Shown one piece after another: positions 10,301-18,001 of a stretch of 64,000 bases of DNA; position 1 is the stretch's first letter, and each line of letters begins with the position of its first letter. The stretch is from positions 1 through 64,000 of the forward strand of contig CAJOCN010000008.1 in assembly GCA_905233255.1 (NCBI GenBank), read 5' to 3'. A program made the position numbers and the translations under genes. A model generated the notes under the pieces. It worked only from the letters and a program-made list of their open reading frames with translations, was not told where the DNA came from and ran no database searches. Origin of the DNA: Paludibacteraceae bacterium (GTDB taxonomy: Bacteria; Bacteroidota; Bacteroidia; Bacteroidales; Paludibacteraceae).

Positions 10301-11256
10301 TCAACGGTGTGACGGGTCTGGAGTTGCTGATGGGCTACGGGCAAAGATGGCAGGCAGACCAAGCCGCCAACAGCAACTCGCTATTCTCGGATTTCAACAT
10401 CGAAGTAGAGATCAAGCACCCGGAGCTACCGCAAGTACCACGATGGGACACCATCGAGCGTCTGAACCGGGAGAAAGACCTGATCGGCATCTACCTCTCC
10501 GCCCACCCGCTGGACGAATACGAATACGAGATCCGAGAACTGTGCAACACGACGACCAACGAGCTGAGCCAGTTCGACAAATGGCGTAAGCCGGAAGAGC
10601 GCGCAGAGGCAGAGAAACGCATTCGCGTGGAAATAGCCGAGAACGGCGAAGAGATGGAGGACAAACCGCTCCTCCCCTCCGAGTTCCTCAAGGCACATAA
10701 GAACCAGCCGTGTCTGCTCGGCGGCCTGATCACCTCAGCCGAACAACGCATCAGCCAGAAAGGCAACCCCTACGGCCGGTACGTGATAGAAGATTACACG
10801 GGCAGCTATGAGTTCGCGATGTTCGGATCAGCGTACAGCAGGTTCGGACACTTGATGCTCAAGGACCTGTATGTGCTCGTATCGGGCGTGGTACAACAGA
10901 AAGGCGCCGGACAGAAATGGTTCCGCGAAGCCAAAGACGAGGAGGCGGAGTTTGAGTTCGTAGTGACCAACGTAGAGATGCTCAACGAGACTCAGGCTAA
11001 ACGCACCGAGGGAATGAACGTGCGGCTGGAGCTGGAGCACGTGAACACCGAACTGATTGACGAGTTGGCGGACAAAATCAAAGAGAACAAAGGCGAGGGA
11101 CGACTGCACGTGACCGTCTATAACCCCAATAACCGCCAACAGGTATCGCTCACCAGCCGGTCTCTGCCTGTCCGCGTAACGCCGAAATTCTATAAATGGC
11201 TCTCACAAAAGCGGATGGAAGGAGTGCTGGAATTCAGCGTAGTGGAAAGGAGTTGA
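7360..11256 (+). CDS. dnaE: DNA polymerase III alpha subunit
   Basis: Replicative polymerase, 1298 residues, DnaE1 type. Order of domains: N-terminal PHP domain (HLHVHSHYSLLDG at the start, ALTDHGNMYG), palm with catalytic aspartates in LPDIDTDFED, GRGSAAGS nucleotide-binding motif, fingers, tandem helix-hairpin-helix around GIKGVGEGAAEAI, and an OB fold near residues 1125-1215. About residues 176-190 (NLSQTLPSREGLSV) are encoded by an in-frame hairpin (CCCTCCC...GGGAGGG, 7901-7919) inside the PHP domain. Long G- and C-rich codons make many spurious antisense frames. The gene has its own promoter and is followed by folC after a repeat array. Confidence 0.97.
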   Translation: MRFTHLHVHSHYSLLDGLSKVEEIVDKCLATGMNAVALTDHGNMYGIKDLLDYCKGVNKKRKAEAEEKGEEFVPFKPIVGTEAYCARRGRHSMKDDKAVNGEGRTYVIDRSGWHLILLAKNMVGYHNLCRLVSHGYMSDAFYHTPRIDKELLEQWHEGIICCSACLGGELPQKILANLSQTLPSREGLSVAEMIEQGVFKEAEETVKWFKGLFGDDYYIELQRHETQKPAADVEVYERQKQVNPVLVELARKYGVKIICSNDSHFVNEEDAEAHDRLICLSTNHYVSDVNRMHYTKQEWLKTPEEMAAIFSDLPEALENTQEIVDKVEIYDIDHGPIMPKFDIPASFGKEEDYPDRLAFESAYLRHLTMKGALERYGQERLENDEELKERIEFELNTIITMGFPGYFLIVMDFIRAAREELDVSVGPGRGSAAGSVVAYCLKITDLDPMKYDLLFERFLNPDRISLPDIDTDFEDCGRGKVLDYVSRKYGETHVAHIVTYGKMATKSALADVGRVQQVPLSFVNELKGYVPERDFPDSIMKDLPPGSKKPKVNLKNCYKYVEELKREYETGDPNTRSMLAYAARLEGTIRQVGVHACGVIIGADDLTNFAPLSSVEDKNSKKRVLVTEYDGHVVESVGLIKMDFLGLITLTIIKECLRNIKKARGIDVDIDHIPIDDEVTYKLFQEGRTVAVFQFESAGMQKYLRELKPTVIGDLIAMNALYRPGPMDYIPQFIRRKQGTEEVTYDIPVMEKYLKDTYGVTVYQEQVMLLSRLLANFTRGESDKLRKAMGKKQMAVLASLKDKFMDGGKANGHDPKILDKIWKDWEKFASYAFNKSHAACYSWVAYQTGYLKAHYPAEFMAANLTVHKDDIKEVTKLMDECKVLGLSVLEPDVNESELSFTVNEQGAIRFGLGGIKGVGEGAAEAIITEREKNGKYKDIYDFLERVNLQSCNKKTIENLAGAGAFECFSDIYREQFFGEDINGVTGLELLMGYGQRWQADQAANSNSLFSDFNIEVEIKHPELPQVPRWDTIERLNREKDLIGIYLSAHPLDEYEYEIRELCNTTTNELSQFDKWRKPEERAEAEKRIRVEIAENGEEMEDKPLLPSEFLKAHKNQPCLLGGLITSAEQRISQKGNPYGRYVIEDYTGSYEFAMFGSAYSRFGHLMLKDLYVLVSGVVQQKGAGQKWFREAKDEEAEFEFVVTNVEMLNETQAKRTEGMNVRLELEHVNTELIDELADKIKENKGEGRLHVTVYNPNNRQQVSLTSRSLPVRVTPKFYKWLSQKRMEGVLEFSVVERS
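7901..7919. repeat. In-frame CCCTCCC hairpin in dnaE
   Basis: CCCTCCC and GGGAGGG arms around CTCAA. It is related to hairpins in folC (12452-12470) and the dehydrogenase gene (22178-22195) and translates to LPSREG. Confidence 0.75.
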
Positions 11257-11262
11257 GGGCAT

Positions 11263-11300
11263 TGGAAATTTGAAGATTTGAAGATTTGAAGATTTGAGAT
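11263..11300. repeat. GAAGATTT octamer array between dnaE and folC
   Basis: At least three exact GAAGATTT units plus diverged ends. The array finishes two bases before the folC ATG. Confidence 0.9.
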
Positions 11301-11301
11301 T

Positions 11302-12612
11302 ATGAATTACAGCGAAGCGGTAACCTACTTATATAGCTCGCAGCCGGTGTTTCACCAGGTTGGAGCGGCGGCGTATAAGCCGGGGCCGGAGAACACCCTG
11401 AGGCTGATGGCGAAGCTCGGAAATCCGCATGAGAAACTGCGGGCGGTACATGTAGCCGGCACTAACGGCAAAGGCTCCACCAGCCATCTGATAGCGGCTG
11501 TGCTGCAAGCCTCGGGACTCAAGGTGGGACTCTTCACGAGCCCGCACCTCGTCTCTTTGACCGAACGGATACGGATCAACGGGGTACCCATCCCCGAGGA
11601 GGAAGTGGCGTCGTGGGTGACCCGTCACCAAACGGAGTTGGAGGAGATACACCCCTCTTTCTTTGAGACCATGACAGCTATGGGATTCGACTATTTCGTG
11701 CGGCAGGGTGTCGATATAGCGGTAGTGGAAGTGGGTCTTGGCGGACGGCTGGACAGCACTAATGTGCTCACGCCAGTGCTATCCGTCATCACCAACATAG
11801 GCATGGACCATACCGAGTTCCTCGGTAACACCCTCGCGCAGATTGCCCGCGAGAAAGCCGGTATCATGAAACCCGGCGTGCCGTGCGTCATCGGCGAGAG
11901 CCATCCGCAGACGATGAATGTGTTCCTTAGCCGCGCACAGGAGTGCGGGATCCTAGGCGAAGGATTGGAGACAACCGATTGCCGGATATGGTTTGCCGAC
12001 CAGTGCGGATATATGCGTTCCCGCCGGCTTCGCGAAGCCCCCGAGTGCGAGCTCAAAGGCATCTACCAGGAGCATAACCTGCAGACTGCCTATGTGGCGC
12101 TACAGGTATTGCGGAACTACGGAGCTATCAGCATCCGGCCGTCCGCCATCCGAGAGGGTTTCGCCCATGTGTGCCGTCTGACGGGTCTGCGCGGGAGATG
12201 GGAGACGCTAAGGGAGAAACCGCTCGTCGTCTGCGACACAGGGCATAACAGCCACGGCCTGCAGTACGTAGCCAAACAACTCAAAGAGTTGCCCCATCCG
12301 CATGTATGGATCGTCTTTGGCATGGTGAACGACAAGGACACCGAGGTCGTTATGCGGCTTCTGCCCAAAGGGGACAAATACCATTATATATTTACGACTC
12401 CAAACACTCAGCGCGCCCGAACAGCGGAGGAGATGAGAAACCTCACCCTAACCCTCCCCTCATGGGAGGGAACTGCGCGCATCCCCATCGACAACCCGCA
12501 AGAAGCCTTCCATTATGCGCTCGACCACGCCGCTGAGGAAGATGCCGTCTTTATCGGCGGCAGTAATTACCTTGTAGGCGAGGCGTTGAAAATTGGAAAT
12601 TTGAAGATTTGA
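11302..12612 (+). CDS. folC: FolC, folylpolyglutamate / dihydrofolate synthase
   Basis: A Mur-ligase-like enzyme that adds glutamate to (dihydro)folate using ATP. Motifs: P-loop GTNGKGST near residue 53, GLGGRLDSTN, NIGMDHTEFLG, and the C-terminal GMVNDKD and GGSNYLVGEAL segments. Two repeat-derived parts are visible. One is NLTLTLPSWEGT near residue 380, from a CCCTCCC hairpin at 12452-12470. The other is the extreme C-terminus (KIGNLKI), which is the translated start of the next GAAGATTT array; the stop TGA is inside that array. A 14-base palindrome GGCTTCGCGAAGCC also lies in frame at 12026-12039. Confidence 0.94.
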   Translation: MNYSEAVTYLYSSQPVFHQVGAAAYKPGPENTLRLMAKLGNPHEKLRAVHVAGTNGKGSTSHLIAAVLQASGLKVGLFTSPHLVSLTERIRINGVPIPEEEVASWVTRHQTELEEIHPSFFETMTAMGFDYFVRQGVDIAVVEVGLGGRLDSTNVLTPVLSVITNIGMDHTEFLGNTLAQIAREKAGIMKPGVPCVIGESHPQTMNVFLSRAQECGILGEGLETTDCRIWFADQCGYMRSRRLREAPECELKGIYQEHNLQTAYVALQVLRNYGAISIRPSAIREGFAHVCRLTGLRGRWETLREKPLVVCDTGHNSHGLQYVAKQLKELPHPHVWIVFGMVNDKDTEVVMRLLPKGDKYHYIFTTPNTQRARTAEEMRNLTLTLPSWEGTARIPIDNPQEAFHYALDHAAEEDAVFIGGSNYLVGEALKIGNLKI

Positions 12613-12628
12613 TAATTTGAAGATTTGA
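12588..12628. repeat. GAAGATTT-type array spanning folC stop and prmA start
   Basis: Units AATTTGAA and GAAGATTT. They contain the folC stop codon and the TTG that appears to start prmA. Confidence 0.85.
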
Positions 12629-13446
12629 GATATCACGTATTACATATAAAGACTGAATTTGCCGAGGAATGGCAGAAAGATGTCTTCGACCAGGAGCTCT
12701 GTGAGTTGGGCGTGGACACGATTGCCGGTTTGGAACCGGAGCAAGCCGGCTGCGCAGCGTATTATATTCCCACAGAGTTATGGGAGCAAAATGAAACGGC
12801 CCTCCGGTCATATATTGACGATAGTGAAGGAGCATCCTTGGTATCTGTAGAAGCGTGCGAGGACCGGAACTGGAACGAGGTATGGGAAGCGGAGCACCCG
12901 GTGCAAGAACTGCCGTTGGGAGTGAAGATCGTACCGCATTGTGCCTTTGGAGCCGGACACCATGAGACTACCTCAATGATGATAGAAGCGCTGCTGCAGA
13001 CTGAGCTTACGGGTCAAAAAGTATTAGATAATGGCTGCGGGACGGGCGTTTTAGGTATCTTCGCAACGAAAAGAGGCGCAAAATCCGTCATTGCCATCGA
13101 CATAGACGATAAGAGCGTGCAGAACACTCTTGAGAACGCCGCCTTGAATGGTATGGAGATTGACGCAAGGCTGGGAGACCTAAGTTCCCTTCCCTTTGGT
13201 AAGGGATTGGAGGAAGGCTCTTTCGACTTAATCCTGGCAAACATCCATCGCAATATTCTGCTCGCGCAGATGCCTCTCTACGCGCGCGTATTAAAAAAAG
13301 GAGGTGAGGTATGGATGAGCGGGTTCTACGAGACGGATATTCCGGCTCTACAAGAGGCGGCGGAGAAAGAGGGACTGACCCTTATTGAAGTCCGCGAGAA
13401 CGGCGAATGGCGGTGGATGAGATGTCGAAGAGAGGAGCGGATCTAA
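12625..13446 (+). CDS. prmA: PrmA, ribosomal protein L11 methyltransferase
   Basis: S-adenosylmethionine-dependent methyltransferase that modifies ribosomal protein L11. The motif I glycine loop DNGCGTGVLGIFA and the LANIHRNILL motif (NPP-like N-I-H) are clear. The only start in frame before the conserved N-terminus is TTG at 12625, which lies in the last unit of the repeat array; the next ATG is over 100 codons later. Residues SSLPFGKGLEEGSF (about 186-199) come from a CCCTT/AAGGG hairpin repeat. The last 65 bases are antisense to the end of nadD. Length 273 residues is normal for the family. Confidence 0.93.
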   Translation: MRYHVLHIKTEFAEEWQKDVFDQELCELGVDTIAGLEPEQAGCAAYYIPTELWEQNETALRSYIDDSEGASLVSVEACEDRNWNEVWEAEHPVQELPLGVKIVPHCAFGAGHHETTSMMIEALLQTELTGQKVLDNGCGTGVLGIFATKRGAKSVIAIDIDDKSVQNTLENAALNGMEIDARLGDLSSLPFGKGLEEGSFDLILANIHRNILLAQMPLYARVLKKGGEVWMSGFYETDIPALQEAAEKEGLTLIEVRENGEWRWMRCRREERI

Positions 13447-13981
13447 GAAACCGCAGTTCCTTGACCGGCTGCGAGCAGCCTGTAAGACCGTCCTGCGGAC
13501 TATAAGACCACTTCGTTGTTAGACCGGCTTCGCCTGTAAGACTTTCTTTCCGCGGATAGACGAAGATGCGGAAGTTGGCGAGGATATATTCGTACTCGCG
13601 CCAACGATTGAAGATGGCGATATTATCTTCCCCGATGATGAGTGTGAACTCATAGTCGGGGAATTTCTTTTGCAGTTCGCGGAGAGTGTTGGCGGTATAA
13701 GACGGCCGCGGGAGGGAGAACTCAAAATCCGATGCTTTGAGTCCGGGGATATCCTTGATTGCCTCGCGGACAGCAGCCAAGCGTTCTTGGAAGTTGGAGG
13801 TTAGATCGGCTTCGCCTGTCAGACCGTTGGTACCATTAGCGGCTTTGAGCGGGTTGAGCGGGCTGACCATAAGCCATAGTTCATCGAGGTCGGTATGCTC
13901 GATGACCCATTTTGCCAAACCCACGTGTCCGAAATGCACCGGGTTGAAACTACCACCATAAATGCCCACTCGCGTGGGCAA
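13382..13981 (-). CDS. nadD: NadD, nicotinate-nucleotide adenylyltransferase
   Basis: Makes nicotinate adenine dinucleotide in NAD synthesis. It has the GIYGGSFNPVHFGHV nucleotidyltransferase signature (H-x-x-H) and the C-terminal ISSTAIR motif. gmk ends at 14013, so the start must be near; I choose TTG at 13981 (LPTRVGIYGG), with GTG at 13969 as the alternative. Both lie beside a heptamer array and the hairpin GCCCAC-GCGA-GTGGGC (13965-13980). The protein ends only nine residues after ISSTAIR's arginine region, so the usual C-terminal helix seems shortened. Two in-frame insertions containing LTGEA-x-LT (13800-13827 and 13455-13548) come from 18-bp hairpin units. Confidence 0.9.
   Translation of the reverse strand: MPTRVGIYGGSFNPVHFGHVGLAKWVIEHTDLDELWLMVSPLNPLKAANGTNGLTGEADLTSNFQERLAAVREAIKDIPGLKASDFEFSLPRPSYTANTLRELQKKFPDYEFTLIIGEDNIAIFNRWREYEYILANFRIFVYPRKESLTGEAGLTTKWSYSPQDGLTGCSQPVKELRFLRSAPLFDISSTAIRRSRGLQ
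13455..13548. repeat. Tandem small-hairpin units inside nadD
   Basis: Four consecutive units of about 18-20 bases, each a tiny hairpin (GCTGC-GA-GCAGC; GTCC-TGC-GGAC; ACTTCGTTGT; GGC-TTC-GCC) followed by a TNTAAGAC or TTAGAC tail. A fifth, separate copy is at 13800-13827. All are read through in frame. Confidence 0.75.
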
Positions 13982-14012
13982 TTTACAATTTGACGATTTA
14001 CGATTTACGATT
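13981..14012. repeat. CGTAAAT heptamer array between gmk and nadD
   Basis: On the minus strand the units CGTAAAT, CGTAAAT, CGTCAAA and TTGTAAA follow the gmk stop and end at the candidate TTG start of nadD. Confidence 0.8.
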
Positions 14013-14570
14013 TTATTTACCACACTCATCGATGATGGCGTCGAGTTGTTCGAAGGCGTGATCAAGTTCGTCGTTGACCACTACACGGTCGAAGCAGGGT
14101 TTATAGGACAGTTCCTCCTCGGCTTTGGCGAGGCGTTTCTCGATCATCTCGGGACTAGTGTCTCCGCGTCCCTCCAGACGGCGACGGAGCTCGTCTATGG
14201 ACGGCGGGCAGATGAAGATAGATGTAGCTTTGTCGCCAAGGATTTTCTTGAGGTTGATTCCGCCTTTCACATCGACATCGAAGAGCACTTCCCGTCCGGC
14301 AGCCTCAATGCGGTCGATCTCCTCCTTGAGGGTTCCGTAATAGAGTCCATCATAGACCTGCTGATACTCCACGAAATCGTTGTTCTCTATACGTTTTTGG
14401 AATTCCTCCACGGAGATGAAGTAATACTCCTTGCCGTGTACCTCTTGTCCGCGCGGAGGACGCGTGGTGCAAGAGACAGAGAGTTCGAACAGATCCGGAT
14501 GCATGGTCAGCAGGTGCTTCACCATCGTTGATTTGCCGCTGCCCGAAGGCGCACAGAAGATATAAATCAT
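14013..14570 (-). CDS. gmk: Guanylate kinase
   Basis: Phosphorylates GMP to GDP with ATP, in the cytoplasm. The P-loop APSGSGKST is at residues 7-15; SCTTRPPRGQEVHGKEYYF is the GMP-binding segment and the lid region follows (IFICPPSIDELRRRLEGR). Length 185 residues is standard. The ATG directly follows a CTCTAAA heptamer array that also carries the yicC stop. It sits in a minus-strand operon mnmE-yicC-gmk-nadD; the yicC-gmk-nadD adjacency is seen in other Bacteroidales. Confidence 0.96.
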   Translation of the reverse strand: MIYIFCAPSGSGKSTMVKHLLTMHPDLFELSVSCTTRPPRGQEVHGKEYYFISVEEFQKRIENNDFVEYQQVYDGLYYGTLKEEIDRIEAAGREVLFDVDVKGGINLKKILGDKATSIFICPPSIDELRRRLEGRGDTSPEMIEKRLAKAEEELSYKPCFDRVVVNDELDHAFEQLDAIIDECGK

Positions 14571-14592
14571 GTTTAGAGTTTAGAGTTTAGAG
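14571..14592. repeat. CTCTAAA heptamer array between yicC and gmk
   Basis: Three units of CTCTAAA on the minus strand. The yicC stop codon TAA (14589-14587) is formed by the first unit and the gmk ATG follows the last. Confidence 0.85.
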
Positions 14593-15480
14593 GACGTTCA
14601 GTACTTGTTCTTTTATTTGCTCGAGGATGTCTTTCATCTTGACGACGATGATCTGCATCTCCGATTGGTTGGATTTGGAGCCGAGGGTGTTGATCTCGCG
14701 TCCCATCTCCTGAGCGATGAAGCCGAGTTTCTTCCCTACGCCTGCTCCCTCTCCCGCCATCGTCTCGCGGAAGTATTTGATATGGTTGGTGAGGCGCACT
14801 TTCTCCTCGGTGATGTCGAGTTTCTCGAGGTAGTAGATCATCTCCTGCTCGAGCCGGTTGCGGTCCACTTGTGCCTGCGTCTCTGCGGATAGTTGGGCGA
14901 GGTTCTGCTCCAGCCGTTCTTTGATCTTCGCTACCCTGCCCTTTTCGAAGGGTTCAACCTGCGCCAGAAGATCGGCTATGCCATCCAGTTTCTCGGTGAA
15001 CATAGCTTGGAGCGCCGCTCCCTCTTGAGTACGGAAAGCGATGAAAGCGTCGATGCTCTTGTTGAGAAGCGTTTGTACGGCTTTCCATTCCTCGTCTGTC
15101 AGGTCGGAGAGATCCTCTTGCACCTTCAGCACGTCGGGGAAACGCAGGATCGCCGCCATCACTTCGGCTGGAACCTCATCCACGTTCATCTGCGCTTTGT
15201 ACTGAGTGGCGTACTCCTTTGCCGCCGCCCAGTTGACGGGAGTGATTTCTGATTGGTGATTGGTGATTTCTGATTGCTCGTAGATTGCGAGATCAACCTT
15301 GCCGCGCTCCAGACGCTGGGAGACGAGTGTGCGGATGTCCAACTCGTGCGCGCGGAGCGCGTTAATCAGACGAACGGACAAATCCATCGATTTAGAGTTC
15401 AGCGAACGGATTTCACAAATTAGTTTATGTCCTCGGAAAATCATTTCGGCCTTTCCGTAGCCGGTCATAGAAAGTATCAT
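14587..15480 (-). CDS. yicC: YicC-family endoribonuclease
   Basis: A 297-residue YicC/YloC protein, a family characterised as an RNase. The N-terminal MILSMTGYGKAE and the C-terminal RREINTLGSKSNQ-like region (GREINTLGSKSN) are diagnostic. Residues around 67-80 (EQSEITNHQSEIT) are translated from a TGATTGG heptamer array at 15241-15282, placed in frame within the N-terminal domain. The start ATG overlaps the mnmE stop by four bases (ATGA), so translation is probably coupled. Confidence 0.93.
   Translation of the reverse strand: MILSMTGYGKAEMIFRGHKLICEIRSLNSKSMDLSVRLINALRAHELDIRTLVSQRLERGKVDLAIYEQSEITNHQSEITPVNWAAAKEYATQYKAQMNVDEVPAEVMAAILRFPDVLKVQEDLSDLTDEEWKAVQTLLNKSIDAFIAFRTQEGAALQAMFTEKLDGIADLLAQVEPFEKGRVAKIKERLEQNLAQLSAETQAQVDRNRLEQEMIYYLEKLDITEEKVRLTNHIKYFRETMAGEGAGVGKKLGFIAQEMGREINTLGSKSNQSEMQIIVVKMKDILEQIKEQVLNVL
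15241..15282. repeat. TGATTGG heptamer array inside yicC
   Basis: Units GTGATTT, CTGATTG and GTGATTG repeat with a 7-base period, read in frame as EITNHQSEIT. Confidence 0.75.
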
Positions 15481-16832
15481 TTGCCTATACAGAATTTGCT
15501 GAATATATTGTTGAGCACCTCGGTGTTGGTGATTTGTCCCGTCACTTCTCCTAAGGCGGCGAGGCAGTCCTGCAAGTCCATGGAGAGCAGTTCGCCCGAG
15601 AGTCCGTTGGTAAGTCCTTCCTGCACACGAAGGATTGCCTCATGCGCACGGCTGACCGCCTCGTAATGGCGTGCGTTAGAGAGCATGACCGCCGAGGTCC
15701 GGGTCATCTCCTTGGCGACACGCACCAGTTCCCGTCGGAGCGGCTCTATCTCGCCGTTCTTGGCGGAGATGAGGAGGGGTGTTGGAGATTTGAGATTTGA
15801 GATTTGAGATTTGAGATTTGGGGATTGCAAATCCACCTTGTTGACCACAGACAGTACGGTGAGGTCGCGGCCATATCGCGCGGATATCTCGGGAATGACT
15901 GCATCGGGACATGTCGCGTCCATCACATTGATGACAATTTGGGCATTCTCCATTGCTCTCCGGCTGCGCTCCACGCCCATCTGCTCGATCACATCGTCCG
16001 TCTCGCGGAGGCCGGCTGTGTCAATCAGGCGGAAGAGGATGCCATCAATAATGAGGGTGTCTTCAATCGTGTCGCGGGTCGTGCCCTGAATATCCGAAAC
16101 GATAGCACGTTGTTCGCCCAAAAGGGCATTGAGAAGGGTCGATTTGCCTACATTAGGCGCCCCAACGATGGCAACGGAGATGCCGTTCCGGATGGCGTTG
16201 CCGGCGCGGAAAGAAGCGATGAGCGATGCCAGTTTGTGCTCTATCTCATCCGCCAAGCCGGTCAGTTCCGAGCGGTCGGCGAACTCCAACTCCTCGTGGT
16301 CCGCGAAATCGAGTTCGAGCTCGATAAGCGAGGTGAAATGCAGGAGTCTCTCACGGAGTGTGGCGAGTTCATTGGAGACTGATCCGCGGAGCTGCGAGAG
16401 CGCGAGATCTTTCTCCGCTTTCGATTGTGCGGCAATCAGGTCCGCCACGGCTTCCGCGCGTGTCAGATCCATCTTTCCGTTCAAGAACGCGCGGCGCGTG
16501 AACTCGCCCGGTTCGGCAGCGCGGCAACCGGCATCGATGAGCCATCGGAGCAACTCCTGCTGGATATACAGGGATCCGTGACAAGCTATTTCAATTGTGT
16601 CCTCTCCCGTGAAGGAATGCGGCGAACGAAAGACGGAACACAGCACTTCGTCCAATATCTCTCCCTCACGCTCTATCCTCCCGAAATGGATTGTGCCGGC
16701 CTTGGCGTCCTTCAGCGCGACACGGCCACGGAAGAGCCTGTCCACAATGGATATACTCTCCTCGCCCGAAACACGGATGACGGCAATTCCGCCTGTTCCG
16801 TAAGGTGTCGATATCGCGCAAATCGTTGCCAT
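15477..16832 (-). CDS. mnmE: MnmE, tRNA modification GTPase
   Basis: GTPase that, with MnmG, makes 5-carboxymethylaminomethyl-uridine in tRNA wobble positions. Seen: N-terminal folate-binding domain, G domain with GAPNVGKSTLLN and DTAGLRETDD, NKVD, and the invariant C-terminal CIGK. I start at ATG 16832 (MATICAISTPYGTGGI); the longer frame begins at a TTG that is part of the promoter -7 box. Residues about 340-355 (SPNLKSQISNLKSPT) come from a GAGATTT heptamer array at 15781-15825, just after the NKVD motif of the G domain. Length about 451 residues is normal once the insert is counted. Confidence 0.96.
   Translation of the reverse strand: MATICAISTPYGTGGIAVIRVSGEESISIVDRLFRGRVALKDAKAGTIHFGRIEREGEILDEVLCSVFRSPHSFTGEDTIEIACHGSLYIQQELLRWLIDAGCRAAEPGEFTRRAFLNGKMDLTRAEAVADLIAAQSKAEKDLALSQLRGSVSNELATLRERLLHFTSLIELELDFADHEELEFADRSELTGLADEIEHKLASLIASFRAGNAIRNGISVAIVGAPNVGKSTLLNALLGEQRAIVSDIQGTTRDTIEDTLIIDGILFRLIDTAGLRETDDVIEQMGVERSRRAMENAQIVINVMDATCPDAVIPEISARYGRDLTVLSVVNKVDLQSPNLKSQISNLKSPTPLLISAKNGEIEPLRRELVRVAKEMTRTSAVMLSNARHYEAVSRAHEAILRVQEGLTNGLSGELLSMDLQDCLAALGEVTGQITNTEVLNNIFSKFCIGK
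15781..15825. repeat. GAGATTT heptamer array inside mnmE
   Basis: Five consecutive GAGATTT units read in frame as a seven-residue period (NLKSQIS). Confidence 0.9.
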
Positions 16833-16847
16833 ACACAAAATTTGCTG

Positions 16848-16895
16848 CAAAGGTACAAAAAAATTTGCATATTTGCAAAAAAAATAGTAATTTTG
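16848..16895. promoter_or_regulatory. Symmetric bidirectional promoter, mnmE / hpf
   Basis: Plus: TTTG 16864-16867, 20 bases, TAATTTTG 16888-16895. Minus: TTTG 16879-16876, 20 bases, TACCTTTG 16855-16848. The two -33 boxes are the arms of TTTGCATATTTGCAAA, so each promoter's -33 lies in the other's spacer. Confidence 0.8.
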
Positions 16896-16954
16896 CAGGC
16901 AAATTCACAAGAACGCCATAAATTATTGTTTAACCTTAATAAATTTAAACTATT

Positions 16955-17230
16955 ATGAACGTAACGATCAATGCCGTCAATTTCGAAATGGCGGAGAAAT
17001 TAGAGCAGTTTATCGAGAAGAAAATGAACCGTTTTGAGCGTCACCTCAATCCGGATGACAAAGTGGAGATTCGTATGTCAGTAGTTAAACCGCAGACGAA
17101 TGACAACAAGGAAGTAAAGATCCGTATCGCCGGTCTGTTTGCAGAAAAGACCGCAGACAGTTTTGAGGAAGGTATCGACGCATGCCTGAGCGCCCTGGAA
17201 GGTCAGCTCGAGCGCCGCAAGAACGCATAA
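16955..17230 (+). CDS. hpf: Ribosome hibernation-promoting factor, short form
   Basis: A 91-residue HPF/RaiA (S30AE) protein: MNVTINAVNFEMAEKLEQF opens the beta-alpha fold and KVEIRMSVVKPQ and the EEGIDACLSALEGQLERRK helix complete it. Family members bind the decoding region of the 30S subunit and silence ribosomes in stationary phase. It lacks the C-terminal dimerisation domain of long HPF. A strong promoter precedes it and a strong terminator follows, so it is monocistronic. Confidence 0.92.
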   Translation: MNVTINAVNFEMAEKLEQFIEKKMNRFERHLNPDDKVEIRMSVVKPQTNDNKEVKIRIAGLFAEKTADSFEEGIDACLSALEGQLERRKNA

Positions 17231-17256
17231 GTTCCGGCATAGTTCATCCGGATACG

Positions 17257-17286
17257 AAAAGCACACTCCGCTACGAGTGTGCTTTT
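17257..17286 (+). terminator. Terminator after hpf
   Basis: Perfect 12-bp stem AAAAGCACACTC / GAGTGTGCTTTT with loop CGCTAC, followed by G and TTT. Confidence 0.92.
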
Positions 17287-17331
17287 GTTTACCCAAAATG
17301 GAAATAGAATCAGGTAAAAAGTAAACGATGT

Positions 17332-17955
17332 CTATCGGATGAAGTGCATCGGTTGCCATTCTTCGCGGGCGGGGACAGCCGGAGCGGAATCGCTACGCAG
17401 TCCGCGGAGCATCCAAGCGAGGTTATGAGCGAGTGTGCGCATGGTCTGCATACCTTCGGTATCCTGCGCAACCTGACCGGGTTCGCGGCCGTAGGCGATA
17501 TTCCAGTACTGGGATGTGGCGACAGGCATGTTCATCATCTGGAGCGGCATTTGGAGCGCCTGCATGGCAGCAGTGGCACCTCCGCGACGGCAGATAGTAA
17601 GGGCTGCTGCGGGTTTGTTCTGGACGGCAGTGCCGTTAGAGAAGAACGCACGCTGCATGATAGCCAGAAGCGCGCCGTTGGGTTGCCCGTAATAGACCGG
17701 AGAGGCGAAGACAAATCCGTCCGAATCGTTGAATTTCTCCGAGATACGGTTGCAGATATCATCATCGAAGACACACTTGCCCTCGCCATTCGCCTTACAG
17801 CGGCCACAAGCGACACAACCACGGACGGGCTTGTTACCAATCCATACGATCTCGGAGTCAATGCCCTCGGCTTGAAGCGTTTTCGCAATCTCGGTAAGGG
17901 CGGTAAACGTGTTACCCGTTTTACGAGGGCTTCCGTTGATAAGAAGAACTTTCAT
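17332..17955 (-). CDS. Flavodoxin-like NAD(P)H-dependent reductase
   Basis: A 207-residue flavodoxin-fold protein of the FMN reductase / iron-sulfur flavoprotein group. GSPRKTGNT near residue 8 is the FMN phosphate loop; GCVACGRCKANGEGKC offers four cysteines in the usual place for this group; FASPVYYGQPNG binds the flavin ring. Substrate unknown. It shares a bidirectional promoter with the cation efflux gene. Confidence 0.88.
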   Translation of the reverse strand: MKVLLINGSPRKTGNTFTALTEIAKTLQAEGIDSEIVWIGNKPVRGCVACGRCKANGEGKCVFDDDICNRISEKFNDSDGFVFASPVYYGQPNGALLAIMQRAFFSNGTAVQNKPAAALTICRRGGATAAMQALQMPLQMMNMPVATSQYWNIAYGREPGQVAQDTEGMQTMRTLAHNLAWMLRGLRSDSAPAVPAREEWQPMHFIR

Positions 17956-17956
17956 A

Positions 17957-17992
17957 AGAGATTAAAAATTATAAATTATAAATTTATTGCGA
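17957..17992. repeat. ATTATAA heptamer array
   Basis: Repeats of ATTATAA upstream of the reductase gene. A closely similar run lies at 18985-19020 before the S37 peptidase. Confidence 0.75.
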
Positions 17993-18001
17993 TTTTGGGT
18001 A

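Noticed and set aside
13965..13980. Riboswitch or attenuator at the nadD start
   Set aside because: The hairpin GCCCAC-GCGA-GTGGGC is short, has no T run and belongs to the general set of small hairpins in this genome.
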